DNA from: Polyodon spathula
Lineage: Eukaryota > Chordata > Actinopteri > Acipenseriformes > Polyodontidae
Direction of reading: 5' to 3'
Length of the DNA stretch: 64,000 nt
NCBI RefSeq assembly: GCF_017654505.1
Contig: NC_054548.1
Span: 23,136,370 to 23,200,369, forward strand
The notes under the pieces are model-generated. The model searched no databases and was not told the DNA's origin. It saw only the letters and a list, made by a program, of their open reading frames with translations. Position numbers and translations under genes: made by a program. Of this stretch, positions 11,956 to 24,150 are shown one piece after another. The stretch's first letter is position 1. The number at the start of each line of letters is the position of its first letter.

Positions 11956-12369
11956 ATGTCCTAAAATGTATGTGTATATGTGGTCCATGGCTACCTCTAA
12001 CCCTTACCATCCATTTATTTAGCGTTTAAAATATGCTGTTTAAAATATATATTTTTACAAAGTAAAACAGGTTAAAAAGGCACTGAATCTAAAAAGGACA
12101 CTCAGTACTGCATCTCCAGACAAGCCCCACCCCTTGTTTACTGATAAACCCTCTCCTGATCACTCATTTTATCACCAAACTCCTCAATAATGTGATCCAA
12201 ATCATTATTTTATTACTATAACATCTCAAAAAGCCCTGCAAATGTCTGTAATACTCTTTGAGTGCTGGATGCAGAAGCAGCTATCTCCTTTGTTGTGTCC
12301 ATGTTATCTCTGGGGTGCATGGGGCTATCAGATACGCCCCTTTTGTTTCGGCTTCATTCGGCTCCTATC

Positions 12370-12533
12370 AGTCACACTCGACTATTGAAAGATTTTCTCT
12401 GCTTTTTCCAGAGAAAAAGCGACTAGAGACCTGTGCTTTACGTCTTTGTGGTGATGTCAGACAGGGTCTGACATCGGACTGAAAAATGAAAATTGCAATG
12501 TCAGACCTGGTCCATCATAGGACCACAAAGGGT
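12370..12533. mobile_element. Possible piggyBac-like MITE end (TTAA)
   Basis: Inverted GATGTCAGACAGGGTCTGACATC hairpin-like motifs (12450-12476) and a repeated ATGTCAGACCTGGTCC lead to GACCACAAAGGGTTAA at about 12518-12533, resembling a piggyBac-type terminus at a TTAA. The partner end was not found. Confidence 0.28.
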
Positions 12534-13610
12534 TAATTGAGTTGAGAGTGTATTTTCTTTTGCACTCTCAGTATGACAGACCTGATACACCAAACAGTGT
12601 GTGAGAAATACAAGTTTGAGAGAAGAGAACGATACATTCATGCTACGCATATATTGTACTAATCATACAATTTGTCTATACCATCAACCTGCCATATTAT
12701 AAAACACAAGTTAAATGATACTGTACCTGCAGCTACTCTGCCCATTGCCATTTGTTTGGAACCAGGACCATGGCAACTATTTTATGTCTGTATGACCAAC
12801 TTAATGCAATTTAAAAAAAAAAAATCAAAGCTGTTAATTGGTAGTTATGCTAGGGTAGTCATGGAAACCACAGGCCTACAGTTAACTGTATGTACAGTGC
12901 ATCTGCTCACTCAAAATAAAGCCGTAAGTAGAACCCTGCTCAGAAATAACCACCATGCAGAAAATGGTTGCTATAGCTACTTGCACTTCCAAATCACACT
13001 GTATAAACTATTATTGAGGGAGATTATTACAATGTATCTATCAGTGCATATGTCACCATTATTAAACATTTTGTCAGAAAGTTTCATATGTCAAAGTATC
13101 AAACACATTTATTTTTTAGTCTCCTGCAAAAAAAACCCCCAAAAAACCCAAACAAAACATATAAGCACAGCAAGCTGATAGGTAGTTATTTATCAGATCA
13201 AATCCTGTCAATTTCCTCATGTGGGAATGTGCAATTTTCTGTTTGTCATGAGCAGAGGATATTCTTATCAAATGGTCATTTCACACAGCTAACAGTGTCT
13301 GATATACTATGTGTCACTCTGGAACTATGCCAGTCTAGTAGAAATATGTACTGTCAATCTATATCTCTAAATCTCACGTATTTACAAAAAAATACATTTT
13401 AACAGTTTAAAAATATATATATATTAACAAATAAAAGAAATACATCTAAATTCACTTGAATCATGAACATATTGCAATTACTCGCTGACAAAAGTATAGC
13501 TTTAGGGTCTTACTGCGCAAATTATTATTAGGGCAACCTGTTAATGTTAATGCTATTACTGATGACCTTGATAGCCAACATAAAACAAATAAATAAATAA
13601 TGGAAAATTA
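12534..13610. other. Intronic sequence, nothing recognised
   Basis: A 168-codon open frame at 12672-13178 has low complexity at its end and no recognisable motif. I treat it as chance. Confidence 0.45.
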
Positions 13611-13840
13611 TTAACCCTCATAAGGTAACCTGGGGTCCATTCAGGCTCCACGGTGCTTTAGTATCAGTTATTATGTGGATCTAGTGACTTGATTTTAGTT
13701 TGCTTTTAGTTAATTGTCAGGCACCCATCCTGTTACACTATGCAAAGGACAATTCTACTCCAGGTAGCCAGGTTGAATTTCCCAAATTGTTTTAGGTTTG
13801 GGGTCCGCATGGACCCCAGGCTTAGTGTATCGGCGATCAC
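13611..13840. mobile_element. Possible piggyBac-like remnant (TTAACCCTC end)
   Basis: Begins TTAACCCTCATAAGG at a TTAA, with GGGGTCC just inside. About 190 bp later GGGGTCCGCATGGACCCC forms an inverted pair. TTAACCC termini are typical of fish piggyBac-derived MITEs. The far end is not clear. Confidence 0.3.
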
Positions 13841-13844
13841 AACC

Positions 13845-15149
13845 TTCTCACGTGAACATGTCAGGCACCATAACAACATAACCATAAGCAAAACTACAGC
13901 AAACCAAAACTAAGGCTTCAGTCATGTGACACGAGTCAGCTCCTAAGTTTCATGTGTTGCCTATTACTTCAACAGATAGCACTTTGGTTTCAATGTCATT
14001 TAAAGCGACATGACCTTATGAAAGTTAAATGATCATGATCAGTAATTCACAACACTTATTTAATATCTAGGGAACACTGCTATGATTCCCCCGATAAGGT
14101 ATTGACTTGAAACACTAACAAGCTTATAAAGGCACACACGAGATAAGGTTACAAGCAGCACAAGATTATTTTAGTATCTGCAATTTGGTACTAATTTGGT
14201 ACTTGGTAAGCTAAAATCATGCTTTCTTTCTGTCCATCTGTACTTCCCTCTACTGTACGGACAGTACCTCAGAAACTACTGTAATTTTCAGAAACAGCTT
14301 TGTATCAGTGCAAAACGCTCTCCGATGCACTTTTTCTCATTCCTGTATGAGTTTGTTGTATTCCACACACCTCTGGATAACATGCACTGTTTTCGCTTCC
14401 CCAGTATCAGTTCTTAAGACTGCATTCATCTGCATACTTCATATAGCAACATGCAATATACAATGCAATTTGAGGATTTATTTTATTTTGTTCAACAAAA
14501 TATATTTGAAAATATTTTATTTAAAATAAACTCCCCTTTGAAATGAATAGTAGAGCTAGATTTTAAAATTTAAAGCGACGTCTCCTTCCCTTGTCATCTC
14601 TCTCCCTGCACAGCTTCAAATAAAATGAAATGCGACTTCTGATTGCAGAGTGCGATTATACTTCGAAAACCATGGTAAGTAGATCTTAGAGGTCATTGTT
14701 ACACAGGTCACACAGTTGTGGAAGCCTTAAAGTTAAGGATATCTACAGTATGTAAAGTAATGGGTGTAGATACCAGGAAAAAAGTAATTCTAGGTTGTTT
14801 TCATTAGGAGAGAAAAACAAGACACGTACAATCTGTGTACTCAGGTATGGGCTAGACTGTCCTTTTTTATACAGAATGATCTCAGTCTGATTAAACAAAC
14901 TTATCCATTCCCAATATTTGTCTCGGGAGTGCTCCCTTCTCAAGAATAATCTCCAAAAATAAATAAATAAATAAATAAATAAAATCATTCACACATGGAT
15001 AAACTGGTACCGTTCTGGAAAAATTAGTGCAAACAAAACAAACACTAAACAAAACAAAACAGTTTAAGCTGGATGGTGGAGTTTAACCTCATCCATGCTG
15101 TAAAACAATAACAAAACTGTCTTTTAAACAAACAGAACACTGTTCATTT
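13845..15149. other. Intronic sequence with an (AAAT)n run
   Basis: No genes recognised. A short (AAAT)n microsatellite lies at 14957-14983. Confidence 0.45.
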
Positions 15150-15150
15150 A

Positions 15151-15192
<42 letters not shown>
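15150..15192. repeat. (AAT)n microsatellite
   Basis: Uninterrupted AAT triplets. Confidence 0.97.
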
Positions 15193-15234
15193 TAGAGTTG
15201 CCAGCAACTATAAGGCTTCCAAGGCACTAGGGAA

Positions 15235-16450
15235 GCATTAGAATATGTGTTCTACAGTAAACATGGCCCTTTCTGCACTATCTAATGAGTAACACGCCAT
15301 TTGACCGTTAGGAAAGGGCAGAAGTCACAGGCTAACATTATTTTACAGAGCCAACATAGGTTGCTATATGTGTTCCATAGTAACTATGGCTCTATCTGCA
15401 CTCAAGAAGGAGTTATAATTAAGTTTTGTATTTGAACTTTAGGAGAGGTCAGAGGTCACTGGCAAGAACATATTTTCATAGCGCATGTATGGCTTACTAT
15501 ATGTCTTACATAGTAACCATGACCCTATCTGCACTCTCTAAGGAGTTATAAGTAACATTGGTCCATGCCAGCCATCTTGGATTGATGAAAACTTACCATT
15601 TTAATAACTTTTGATGCTCTCATGTTTAATAAGATCCCTGGAAAGTTTCAGTTCAATTGGTCCAGCGCTTCTGGAGGAGTTGCATTTTAAAGCTAAACTA
15701 CAGAATCCTAAAATGGCGACTACATGTCATGTCATGTGATATGTGTTATTGCACATCCCTCCTCAACACATGTCAGAAGTTTGAAGGCAGTAGCAGCAAT
15801 ATTTTTTGTTGTTATAGTGTCTTCACAATGCGTCACTAAAAATACAAAATACAATATGGCTGCCAAACCATGTGACCTATTCACTCCAATTTTTTTTAGG
15901 GTCAACTAGCCATAGCCATGTACCAGTATACAAAACTGCAAGTGATTTCGTGCAACGGTTTTCATTTTATGGGATGTTAAAATCCTTGGCAGACGATAAG
16001 AAATAACAACAATGATAATCCTACCATAAGAGAGGTCAAAGGTCACGGGCAAGGACTGTTTTTGATAGAACACATATGGGTTCCTATAAGTGTTCTATTG
16101 TAACAATGGCCCTATCTGCATTCTATAAGGAGTTATCGACTATTTTCACTTTTGACCTAAACATGGCCGTCATTATCAAAAACTTTTTCTTTGAATAACT
16201 TTTAAAGATTGACCAATCATAAACATATACAGCAAGTTTCAGAGCTCTAGGATAAGCGGTTTCGGAGGAGAAGAGTTTTAAAGTTCCAAAACTTTACAAA
16301 AATCCAACATGGCTGCCAAACCATGTAAGCTACATGCTCCATTTTGCATCAGGGTCAACGTCCCATAGGTATCTACCAACATTCCAAACTGCGGGTCTCT
16401 GCATGCAACGGTTTTCATTTTATGGGCTGTTAAAGATTTACCATTGCAAC
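15235..16450 (+). repeat. Degenerate tandem block of ~120-bp and ~450-bp units
   Basis: The phrase GG(C/T)CC(C)TATCTGCA followed by AAGGAGTTAT recurs at about 15265, 15386, 15530 and 16105. Around it recurs AGGTCA-AGGTCAC-GGCAAG. A longer unit carrying GGCTGCCAAACCATGT, TGCAACGGTTTTCATTTTAT and GGAGGAG appears twice (about 15470-15970 and 16025-16440). It ends near an ATAATAATAAT tract and a GGGGGCATACCCC motif. The module resembles dispersed non-coding repeats known in several animal genomes. No ORF. Confidence 0.7.
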
Positions 16451-16454
16451 AGAA

Positions 16455-17555
16455 GGAAAGAAAATAATAATAGTAATAATCTTTTGAAGGCTTCTACAAA
16501 ATAATACAATAAACCCAGGGGGCATACCCCATCACAGGCTCCTTATAATAAAATGTTATTTTCAAGGTTTATCATTGTTGTTAAAAATGTATGCCACACT
16601 GAGGTTCACTGGCTATTGAGAGGGTGATTCTTCTGGAAATAGACGGTGATAAAGGTGGACAGCATTTTGTCTGCTGAAACATTCTCTTTGTACGACATGT
16701 CTAGTGGAGAGAAGATGTGACGTTAGACGTTACAAAAAAATATTTACCGTATTAATGACTACTGTGGAATATTTTCAGTCACCTCACATTACACATATAG
16801 TAAAGTAACGCTATAAGAGGCATGTAATAGGCTTAACTCTGTTGCTGGTAAAGTAGGCACAATGTAAGCGTTAATGAAGGTCTGCATATCCTAAGAGCTT
16901 CGATTTCCGGCAAACGCATGTAGCAAATGACAGTTTAACCGCATTGGTTTGACTTATCATGTTCTCAATAATAGAATGTCGACAATTATTTGAGTCTGGT
17001 AGCATTCCATTACAATAACAAGCACTGTGTGAAAATAGTGTCAGTCTCAGTTAGGGATGAGTGTCACACCAGCCACGGCAGGGAATGTATGCAGACACCA
17101 CTCACTGGCTATCTGAAAAAAAAAAAAAAATACTGGGCATATAATTGCTCATTAGGAAATGCAAATATGCACTTTTGCCAACCTCATCAAGTTTGATGTA
17201 GGGGAAGGCTGGGTTATTCCAAGGACCAACCACCCACAATGTTTTTTTTTATTATTTTTTTTTTTTAAATGCTCCCAGCTCAACAGATATACAGTAATTG
17301 TGACTTATTTCAACGACTCTTTGAATTACTTCATTGTCTACTAATAATTATATTGTATTGCCTTGTTTTTAAGATTTTGTTTATAGTTAACAACAGCTGT
17401 TCGGTTTGCATACGTATATCACATCATCATGGGATTAACTAAAGCAAAATAAACTTGAATAACTTAATGGACCAGTTTCTAACAAAAAATCACTTTTCCT
17501 TAAAGCAAGAATCTGGCAAAACAACAAATGCAATGTTTGAAAAAAAAAGTCTGAC
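16455..17555. other. Intronic sequence, nothing recognised
   Basis: AT-rich with short poly-A/poly-T runs near 17115 and 17240. Confidence 0.45.
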
Positions 17556-17559
17556 TTGA

Positions 17560-17672
17560 TTTCACACTAGTGTAGACAAAGAGAAGGAGATACCTTTTAT
17601 TGGACTAACTAAACAATAATTAATCACAAGCTTTCAAGACCTCAAAGGTCTCTTCTTCAGGAGAAAGGAGGA
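17560..17672 (-). mobile_element. Penelope-like element 3' tail fragment
   Basis: Read on the minus strand: CTCCTGAAGAAGAGACC, a short inverted TTGAGGTC, then GAAAGCTTGTGATTAATT and CCAATAAAAGGTATC. The order (CCTGAAGAAG, self-complementary stretch, AAAGCTTG, AATAAA) is the typical 3' untranslated end of vertebrate Penelope-like elements. No coding part adjoins. Confidence 0.5.
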
Positions 17673-17679
17673 AAGAAAA

Positions 17680-18440
17680 ATTGAATCTATATGGGCAACT
17701 ATTTTTGCCACAAAAGAATTCTGAAATGCAAAAAAAAAAAATGTAAAATGTGCAAAAGCAAAAATTGTGCCCACTGCAAAAGTAAAGCTATCAACTTATA
17801 ACCAAAAGACATTTGTGGATGGTCCAAAAAAACTTACAGTAGAAGGAACAGGAGTTTCCAGTTTTAAGTCTAGATCATATGCTACCAGTAACTAGGGCAA
17901 ACTAATTCATTACTAAATGCTGGGCTATATCTACTGTACATTTTTTTTAATAGCCCACATTGGGGGATTAAGCTATTAAATTTAAAAGTCTTAAAGAAAA
18001 TGAAATGAAAGTGATCTTTTTCCCTTGAAGCAATAACAGGGGTCATTAAAACTCAAGTGCATGCATAAAGGTTATCTTACAAGTATGTTTGATATTCCAA
18101 TAGTGTGCAACAGTTTGCTTAGGTGTAGAACACTCTATTTGTCTTGATAAGTTGGTAACATCACTTTTGTGGAAGGAAACATTTGTAATGTATTCTACCA
18201 ATGTGTTAAACAAACACCAGAACAGAATCTGTTCAAACTGTGGTCATTACACTTAAGTAATCTGAAAATACACAACTTTTTATTCCTATTATTTTAAGGG
18301 ATATGAAAAACAAAATACAACTTTGAGGTGGTTTGTTAGTGTAATATGTGCTAATCAAAGAAAGGCTGAAGAATGATGGACCCCATTTGAGCTATGAAAT
18401 TGACTGCGATAATCAAAAGATTCTAATTTCAACACCCCTT
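17680..18440. other. Intronic sequence, nothing recognised
   Basis: No ORF or repeat family identified. Confidence 0.45.
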
Positions 18441-18444
18441 AATT

Positions 18445-18692
18445 AGTCATTTAGCAGATGCTTTTATTCAAAGCGACTTATAGAGACTAGTAGGTGAACA
18501 ATGCATCACAACTGCTGCAGAGTCACTTACAATAGGACCTTGGTTTTACGTCTCATCTGAAGTTAGGAGCACAAGAAGGTTCAATGACTTGCTCAAGGTC
18601 ACACACAGTGACTCAGAATCTGAGCTGGGATTGAATCTGGAACCTATTGGTAACAAGACCTTTTCTTTAACCACTGGACCACCCCTGCCATA
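18445..18692 (+). repeat. Common fish dispersed repeat (TTTAGCAGATGCTTTTATTC type)
   Basis: Contains CATTTAGCAGATGCTTTTAT, CAAAGCGACTTATAGAGA, CTTGCTCAAGGTCACACA, GGGATTGAATC and AACCACTGGACCACC in the order familiar from a very abundant fish SINE/LINE-tail-like repeat. Recognised from memory of many fish introns; class not certain. Confidence 0.6.
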
Positions 18693-18699
18693 GTACAAA

Positions 18700-20200
18700 C
18701 TAAAAATCAAATCATTCTTACTGATTCTTCACCAGAGATATACTTAAACAACCAGACCAAAAAACAGCTAGAAATCAGGAAGGTGTGTGTTAATGATGCT
18801 AGGCCACATATTCACAGTGATTATTATTATATATTTTTTAAACCAAGCTTTAATATACAGTTGTCCCCTGGCTTGACCGTGCTTCACCATGCCTTCAGTA
18901 CACATAGCTCTGGTTTGTAAACCTCTTAGTTTTCAATTTAAATGAAATTAGTTATTAAGTCAATCAGATGCATGTTTACATTTTCTTATAGATTTTGGAA
19001 CATTTACTATATTGATTAGAAAACAGTTACATCAGTTATCTTTTATGTATGAACTGAAAATAAAAGTACATGGTGCCAACACAATAATTTGAGCAAATCT
19101 TACTTAATATACATATATATTGTTATAATTGTATTGGTCACAGATTTTCCTACATGAAAGAGGTAAAGGAGAATTCAATGTTTTAATGGTGTGGAGAATG
19201 TTGACAAAGAATATTTATTGAACGCTCCTTGCAGATACTCCAATGCTGCACTTCCGGTCAACTTTCTAAAGTCCCAGGAAGGAATTAAGTTACCACTGAA
19301 AACATAATAAAAGCAGTTCAGTCAGGAAACTCATGCAGGAAACAATATGTATTCAAGCTTAGACAACAAAAACTATGTTACACATACTGTATTTCTTTGG
19401 TCTCGTCCTTCAAGGTACCCCTGCCCATAACTAAATTTGCTGACAGTGGAGAGGCTGACCTTAGGGAACCAAGGGCAGGGGGGCTGGATAGCTGCCCTCC
19501 CATTCCACTAAGCTGGAAAAAAGTAGTGGCTAGAGAGGAGGCGAACTTTGACGTACAGCGGGGATGAATGGATTGAGGTAGGATAGAAAGCCATTTCTAA
19601 CTGATCACTGGACGTATCATTTATCGAATGACTAATGAAAGACTAGCCATGTGACTGACAAATGTTCTGGAAATATGCTTATGATTTTAATCTATCTTAA
19701 AGTATGTTCCCAGCCTGAACCATCGTTTTGCTAAATTGTTTGAATAGCTCAAGTCATTGTCTAAAAAAGCAATAACTTCAGAATTGTTTGTTTCTAAAAG
19801 GACTCAAACTTCCAGAGCTTCCTAAAACAGGAAGTACAGCATGTACAAGAATGCAAGAGAGGGTCTCCAATTTCACTATTATGCATTACCATTGGAAATC
19901 AAATACACATTTAACATAACGTGCCTCTTTCATACAGGAAACTGTGAGAACTACAGTGATGGTGATACATATATGATCAAATGTACTGAAATGACTATTT
20001 TGTTAGTTGTATTTAAGGTAATAATGAAAGAAAAAAATATAAAACTGGAGAATCGAACTGAATTACATCAACCACCTCTTAATGCTTTCCCATAAAATGC
20101 TATGAAGGCTGTAAAATGCTTTAAATCCCAATGGGTTGTAGGTTGATAGCCAAATGTTTTTTCATAGCCAAGAGTCGAAAGGAAGAACTGCAAAGGATAA
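18700..20200. other. Intronic sequence, nothing recognised
   Basis: Includes a short GC-richer patch near 19415-19560 of unknown nature. Confidence 0.4.
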
Positions 20201-20202
20201 AG

Positions 20203-20385
20203 CTGGTTCTCTTTCAATCGAAAATATCCATCAACTAATGGGTATCGCCGTCAGGTGATAGGATTATGCTGAGCTTAACATAAAAGCTGCCTTTAGGCCT
20301 CCGTAGCTCTAACGTCAGTGCCCCGCCCCTCGGGTGCTGAATGACTATGCAGAGTGTAGGAAGCCCAGCCCCTTTTGCTTTCAGT
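20203..20385 (+). repeat. Left inverted terminal repeat of DIRS copy 2
   Basis: Starts GGTTCTCTTTCAATCG and includes CCATCAACTAATGGGTATCG, CTTTAGGCCTCCGTAGCTCT and GGGTGCTGAATGACTATGCA. Its reverse complement is found at 24488-24691 with scattered mismatches. Confidence 0.9.
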
Positions 20386-20740
20386 TGCTGATCAGGATTG
20401 AGCGTAATCTATTTGTTGTTCTACAACACTCTGATTATTAAAAAATAAAAAATAAAATTCAGTGTTTGTACCCTCCGTTGCCTTAATTGTGCACAGAAAG
20501 CTGGCGGCTGCCCCTTCCCCGGGTTTATCTCACTGAAAACCTAGTTACGTTCGCTGAGCGCGGACCGCAATTCACCGGGCTCGGTTGAATTTTGCGCCCG
20601 CCTTTAGCTCTCGTATTCGACGTGCCGGCTGGCACTGCCCCTTAAGCAGTCGGCTGAGTCGCTTATTCGAGTGTTCTCACTCTTTTCAGCTTGCTGACTC
20701 TGAGTGTCTCGCTTACTATTATTATTTATTACTTTGAGAG

Positions 20741-21800
20741 CTTATTGTTATTACCTGTGTATTTTATTACTTGTACTAACATTTGTTTTTCTCTCTTTTA
20801 CAGAAAAATACAAGGTGTGTGTGTTGGCCGTGGGCCAGACAGAACACTACAGCAGCGATCTTTTTAGATCATAGCCTGCTAGACACTCAGCAGCGGTCTT
20901 TATTAGACCATAGCCTGCTCCAGACACTAGCTGCACACTGAGTTTTTTTCCTATGTGTTGGCTTAGATCTCCCGATCTAAATTTCAATCAGGTTCTCTAA
21001 GGGATTATTCCCCAAGTGTGTCTCACCACACCCTCGCAGCAACACGGGCACCCGTGCAATCCCGTGCACACCCATGCCCTGTGCACTACTGTGCACCTTG
21101 AACACCAGTGCCCATGCACCCCGTGCACTCCTGTCCACCGTGCACCCCATGCACATCCGTGCCCATGCACCGTGCCCTGTGCACATCCTTGACCATGCAC
21201 CTCGTGGCACCCTGTGGACACCTGTGCTCCGCATCCACCCGTGCCCGTGCACGTCCCTCCCCGTGCACCCTGTGCATATAAGGCACATCCGTGTCACTGG
21301 TTATTATTTGAGAACCTTTATTGTTAATACATTGTTAACTAACACTTTTGTTTTTCTTTCTTTCAGGAAGAAACCATGAGGTTTCTGGGCCTACCATAAC
21401 TATAGCAGTGGCCTTTATTAGACCTTAACCTGCTCCAGACACCAGCTGCACACAGAGTTTCTTGTAAACACTGTGTGTTAGTTTAGTTCTCCTGATCTAA
21501 ATTTTAATGGGGTTTTCTGAGGGATTACTCCCCAAGTGTGTCTCACCACATCCACGCAACGTGCGTACCCGTGTACCCCATGCACATCTGTGCACCCCGC
21601 GCACACCCGTGCCCCGTGCACATTCATGAACCCTGTGCACAACCGTGCCCATGCACATCCATGCCCCGTGCACACCCATGCCCCGTACACATCCATGCAC
21701 CGTGCACTCCGTGCACACCTGTGCCCCGTACACATCCGTGTCCATGCATCCCGTGCACCCCTGCGCTTGTGCACTCACCCGTGCATGTACGCCACTGTAT
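20741..21800 (+). repeat. Two diverged tandem copies of the DIRS leader + minisatellite module
   Basis: Module 1 (about 20715-21290) and module 2 (about 21297-21800) share the order: TTATTGTTA tract, TTTGTTTTTCTCTCTTT...CAG, TAGACC-TTAACCTGCTCCAGACAC, GCTGCACAC, TTTCTGAGGGATTACTCCCC, AAGTGTGTCTCACCACA, then GTGCAC repeats (21045-21290; 21560-21795). Module 2 lacks the middle part of module 1. Copy 1 has one module only. Confidence 0.75.
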
Positions 21801-22200
21801 GGACGCCATTCCGGCCCCCCTGCGGTTTCAGGGCATTCGACTGATGAATTACCTAGACGACTGACTCGTCTGCGCTCAGTCACAGGAGCAAGCCCTGGCA
21901 CATACGGCGTTGGTCACAGACCACCTCCAGCGGCTTGGTCTCAGGATGAACCTGCATATGTGACTCCTTACGCCAAGCCAGCAATAGGATATCCTGGGCC
22001 TCCACCTGGACTTGGTGTCTATGAAGGCCACATTGACAACTCAGAGAGTTACTGCAATAGAGTCTTGCCTCTCTCTATTCAGGTTGAGGGAAACAGTAAG
22101 CATGGTGCTGTGTCAGCGCATGCTGGGGTTGATGGCTGCTGCTTTGCAGGCCCTTCCTTTGGGCCTTCTCCACCAAAGGCTTTTCCAGGCCTGGTTCAAC
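21800..22200 (+). pseudogene. Reverse transcriptase C-terminal remnant (DIRS copy 2)
   Basis: The RT active-site box reads NYLDD with the Tyr codon at 21850. The very next codon (21862-21864) is TGA, where this family usually has Trp. The following RT thumb-like sequence LVCAQSQEQALAHTALVTDH continues in the same frame, with a second stop in MNLHM*LL. The N-terminal half of RT is absent: the frame starts directly out of the minisatellite at about 21795. The enzyme would copy element RNA into DNA. Confidence 0.7.
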
Positions 22201-22255
22201 TAGTTTGCGCATCATCCGTAACGGGACAGACATCGCAGGCTGGTGATATCCCAGT

Positions 22256-22720
22256 CCTGCTGAGAACCCTGCGCTGGTGGAGGATCATGGGTTCCATCTT
22301 CCGGAGGGAAGTAATCACCTCAGATGCCTCCAACCACAGCTGGGGCGCAGTCTGGAATGGTGTGGGGACTTGGGGAGTGTGGACGGTGCCTTGGGGCTCA
22401 GCCCACATCAATGCCCTGGAACTCAGGGCAGTAGCTCTTGCCTTACAGCACTTTCTTCCAGTGATCCAGAACAAACACGTGCTGTTACGGTCAGACAACA
22501 CCACGGTCGTGGCATATATCAACTGTCAGGGCGGCCTGAGATCTCCGAGCCTTCAACGTATGGTAGTTCAGCTGTTACTGTGGTCACAGCCCCGGCTGGC
22601 TTCTCTTCTGGATCTCATCTCCAGAGGAGGTCCCCTGGCCTCGGAGTGGTGTCTCCACCCCAGGGCTGTTGAACACATCTGGGATTGGTTCGGCAGAGCA
22701 GACGTAGATCTCTTCGCCTA
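22256..22720 (+). pseudogene. RNase H domain (DIRS copy 2)
   Basis: An uninterrupted stretch shows the RNase H catalytic pattern: TSDASNHSWGAVW (first Asp), HINALELRAVALAL (Glu), VLLRSDNTTVVAYINCQGG (second Asp). It ends with LHPRAVEHIWDWFGRADVD before a stop at 22721. The domain degrades the RNA strand after reverse transcription. It is the best-preserved domain of either DIRS copy, but it lies downstream of a broken RT. Confidence 0.8.
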
Positions 22721-23031
22721 GCGGGAGTCTACGCACTGCCCTCTTTGGTTCTCGATGAGAGACCTCGACAGTCCCTTGTCTCTCAGTCGGCTTGTCTCCT
22801 ATATGCTTTCCCACTGATACCACTGCTCCCCGCCTTCCTAGAGAAGGTCAGGGTAGAGAAAGCTACAGTGCTTCTGGTAGCTCCTCGGTGGCCCCGAAGG
22901 ACCTGATTTTCGACCCTGGTGCAACGCCTGCACGGGTAGCCGAGGCAGATATCCCTGCGGGCGGATCTTCTCTCTCAGGGCTCAGGGCACCCAAACCCCC
23001 AGCTGATGCAACTATGGGTCTGGCCCCTAAA

Positions 23032-23949
23032 CAGGAATGCCTGTCAGGCTTAGGGCAGTCACTGGCATTTATTGCCACTATTCAGAGTGTGAGATCTCCC
23101 TCTACCAGGTCACAATACGTGTATAAATGGCAGTTATTTCAAGAATGGTGTCTGGCCGAGGGCCAGGACCCAGTTACCTGCCCCACTGCAGTTATCTTAC
23201 AGTTTCTCCAGAAACTATTAGATGACGGAAGGTCCCTTTCCACATTGAAGGTGTACTTAGCAGCCATATCTGCTTGTCATGTATGCATAGATGGGTTATC
23301 ACCTGGGAACCATTTCCTGGCTTCCCAATTTCTTAAGGGTGCGAGGAGGCTGCGTCCTCCCAGGACATCTAGACCTCCCTCGTAGCGCCTTGACGTGGTG
23401 CTGGAAGCCCTTATAAAAGCCCCATTTGAGCCACTCCACACTGTGGATCTGAAGCTAATGTCTCTATAGACTGCATTTTTGCTGGCTATTGCTTCAGCAA
23501 AATGTGTGGGCAAGCTGCATGCACTTTCAGTGCACCCTTCTTGCCCTCGCTTCGCTAGAGACGGGTCTAGAGTCTCCATGCGACCAAACTCGACATTTCT
23601 ACCGAAGGTAATATCCTCGTTCCACATGAACCAATCTGTGGAGTTGATGGCATTCTATCCTCCTCCCTTCTCTTCTCTGGAGGAGCAACGGTTGCACATG
23701 CTCTGCCCAGTGAGGGCACTGAGGTGCTACATTGACTATACAAGGTGTGTCAGAAACACTGAACAGTTGTTTGTGTGTTATGGTTGTAGAACGCTGGGCC
23801 AGGCATTGTCAAAACAATGTCTGTCCCATTGGATAGTGGACGCCATTGCTCTGGCTTATGAATCTGCTGGCCTTTCCCCTCCAGGGCAATTGAAGGCGCA
23901 TTCTACCAGGGGTATAGCGACGTCCTGGGCCCTCTTCCGAGGGGTCCAA

Positions 23950-24025
<76 letters not shown>

Positions 24026-24150
24026 TGCGGCTAACTGGGCTACGCCACACACTTTCATGAGGTTCTGCAGTACTGGATTCCTCTGCTCCATATTTTGGAG
24101 CATCGGTCTTGGATTCTATTACACCAGTGGAAGAGAACACGTAGTCTTAG
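23032..24150 (+). pseudogene. Tyrosine recombinase of DIRS copy 2, interrupted by (TA)n
   Basis: The core-binding part (QYVYKWQLFQEW, STLKVYLAAISACH) is followed by the catalytic part. In-frame stops occur at about 23383 and at 23467-23469. The motif that should carry the first catalytic Arg reads SAKCVGKLHALSV: Cys codon TGT at 23503-23505 where Arg is expected, compatible with a CGT to TGT transition. HxxR is intact as HSTRG (His 23899, Arg 23908). Just before the terminal Tyr segment a (TA)n tract of about 71 bp (23953-24023) replaces a few codons. The Tyr region follows out of frame. Confidence 0.8.
23953..24023. repeat. (TA)n microsatellite inside the DIRS recombinase
   Basis: Pure TA repeat. 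The homologous site in copy 1 (about 3212-3227) reads GTGTCTGAAATATGTGCTG, so the tract grew inside the coding sequence after insertion. Confidence 0.95.

Noticed and set aside
11071..11988. Ser/Pro/Leu-rich minus-strand ORFs, up to 187 codons
   Set aside because: Translation of the 21-22 bp minisatellite; repeated SQSSDIRP-like text is a repeat artefact.
12672..13178. 168-codon plus-strand ORF
   Set aside because: No recognisable motif, a lysine/proline low-complexity tail, no splice or regulatory context.
23856..24140. YIYIYI-containing ORFs
   Set aside because: (TA)n microsatellite read as protein; same for 50260-50517 and 38087-38278.
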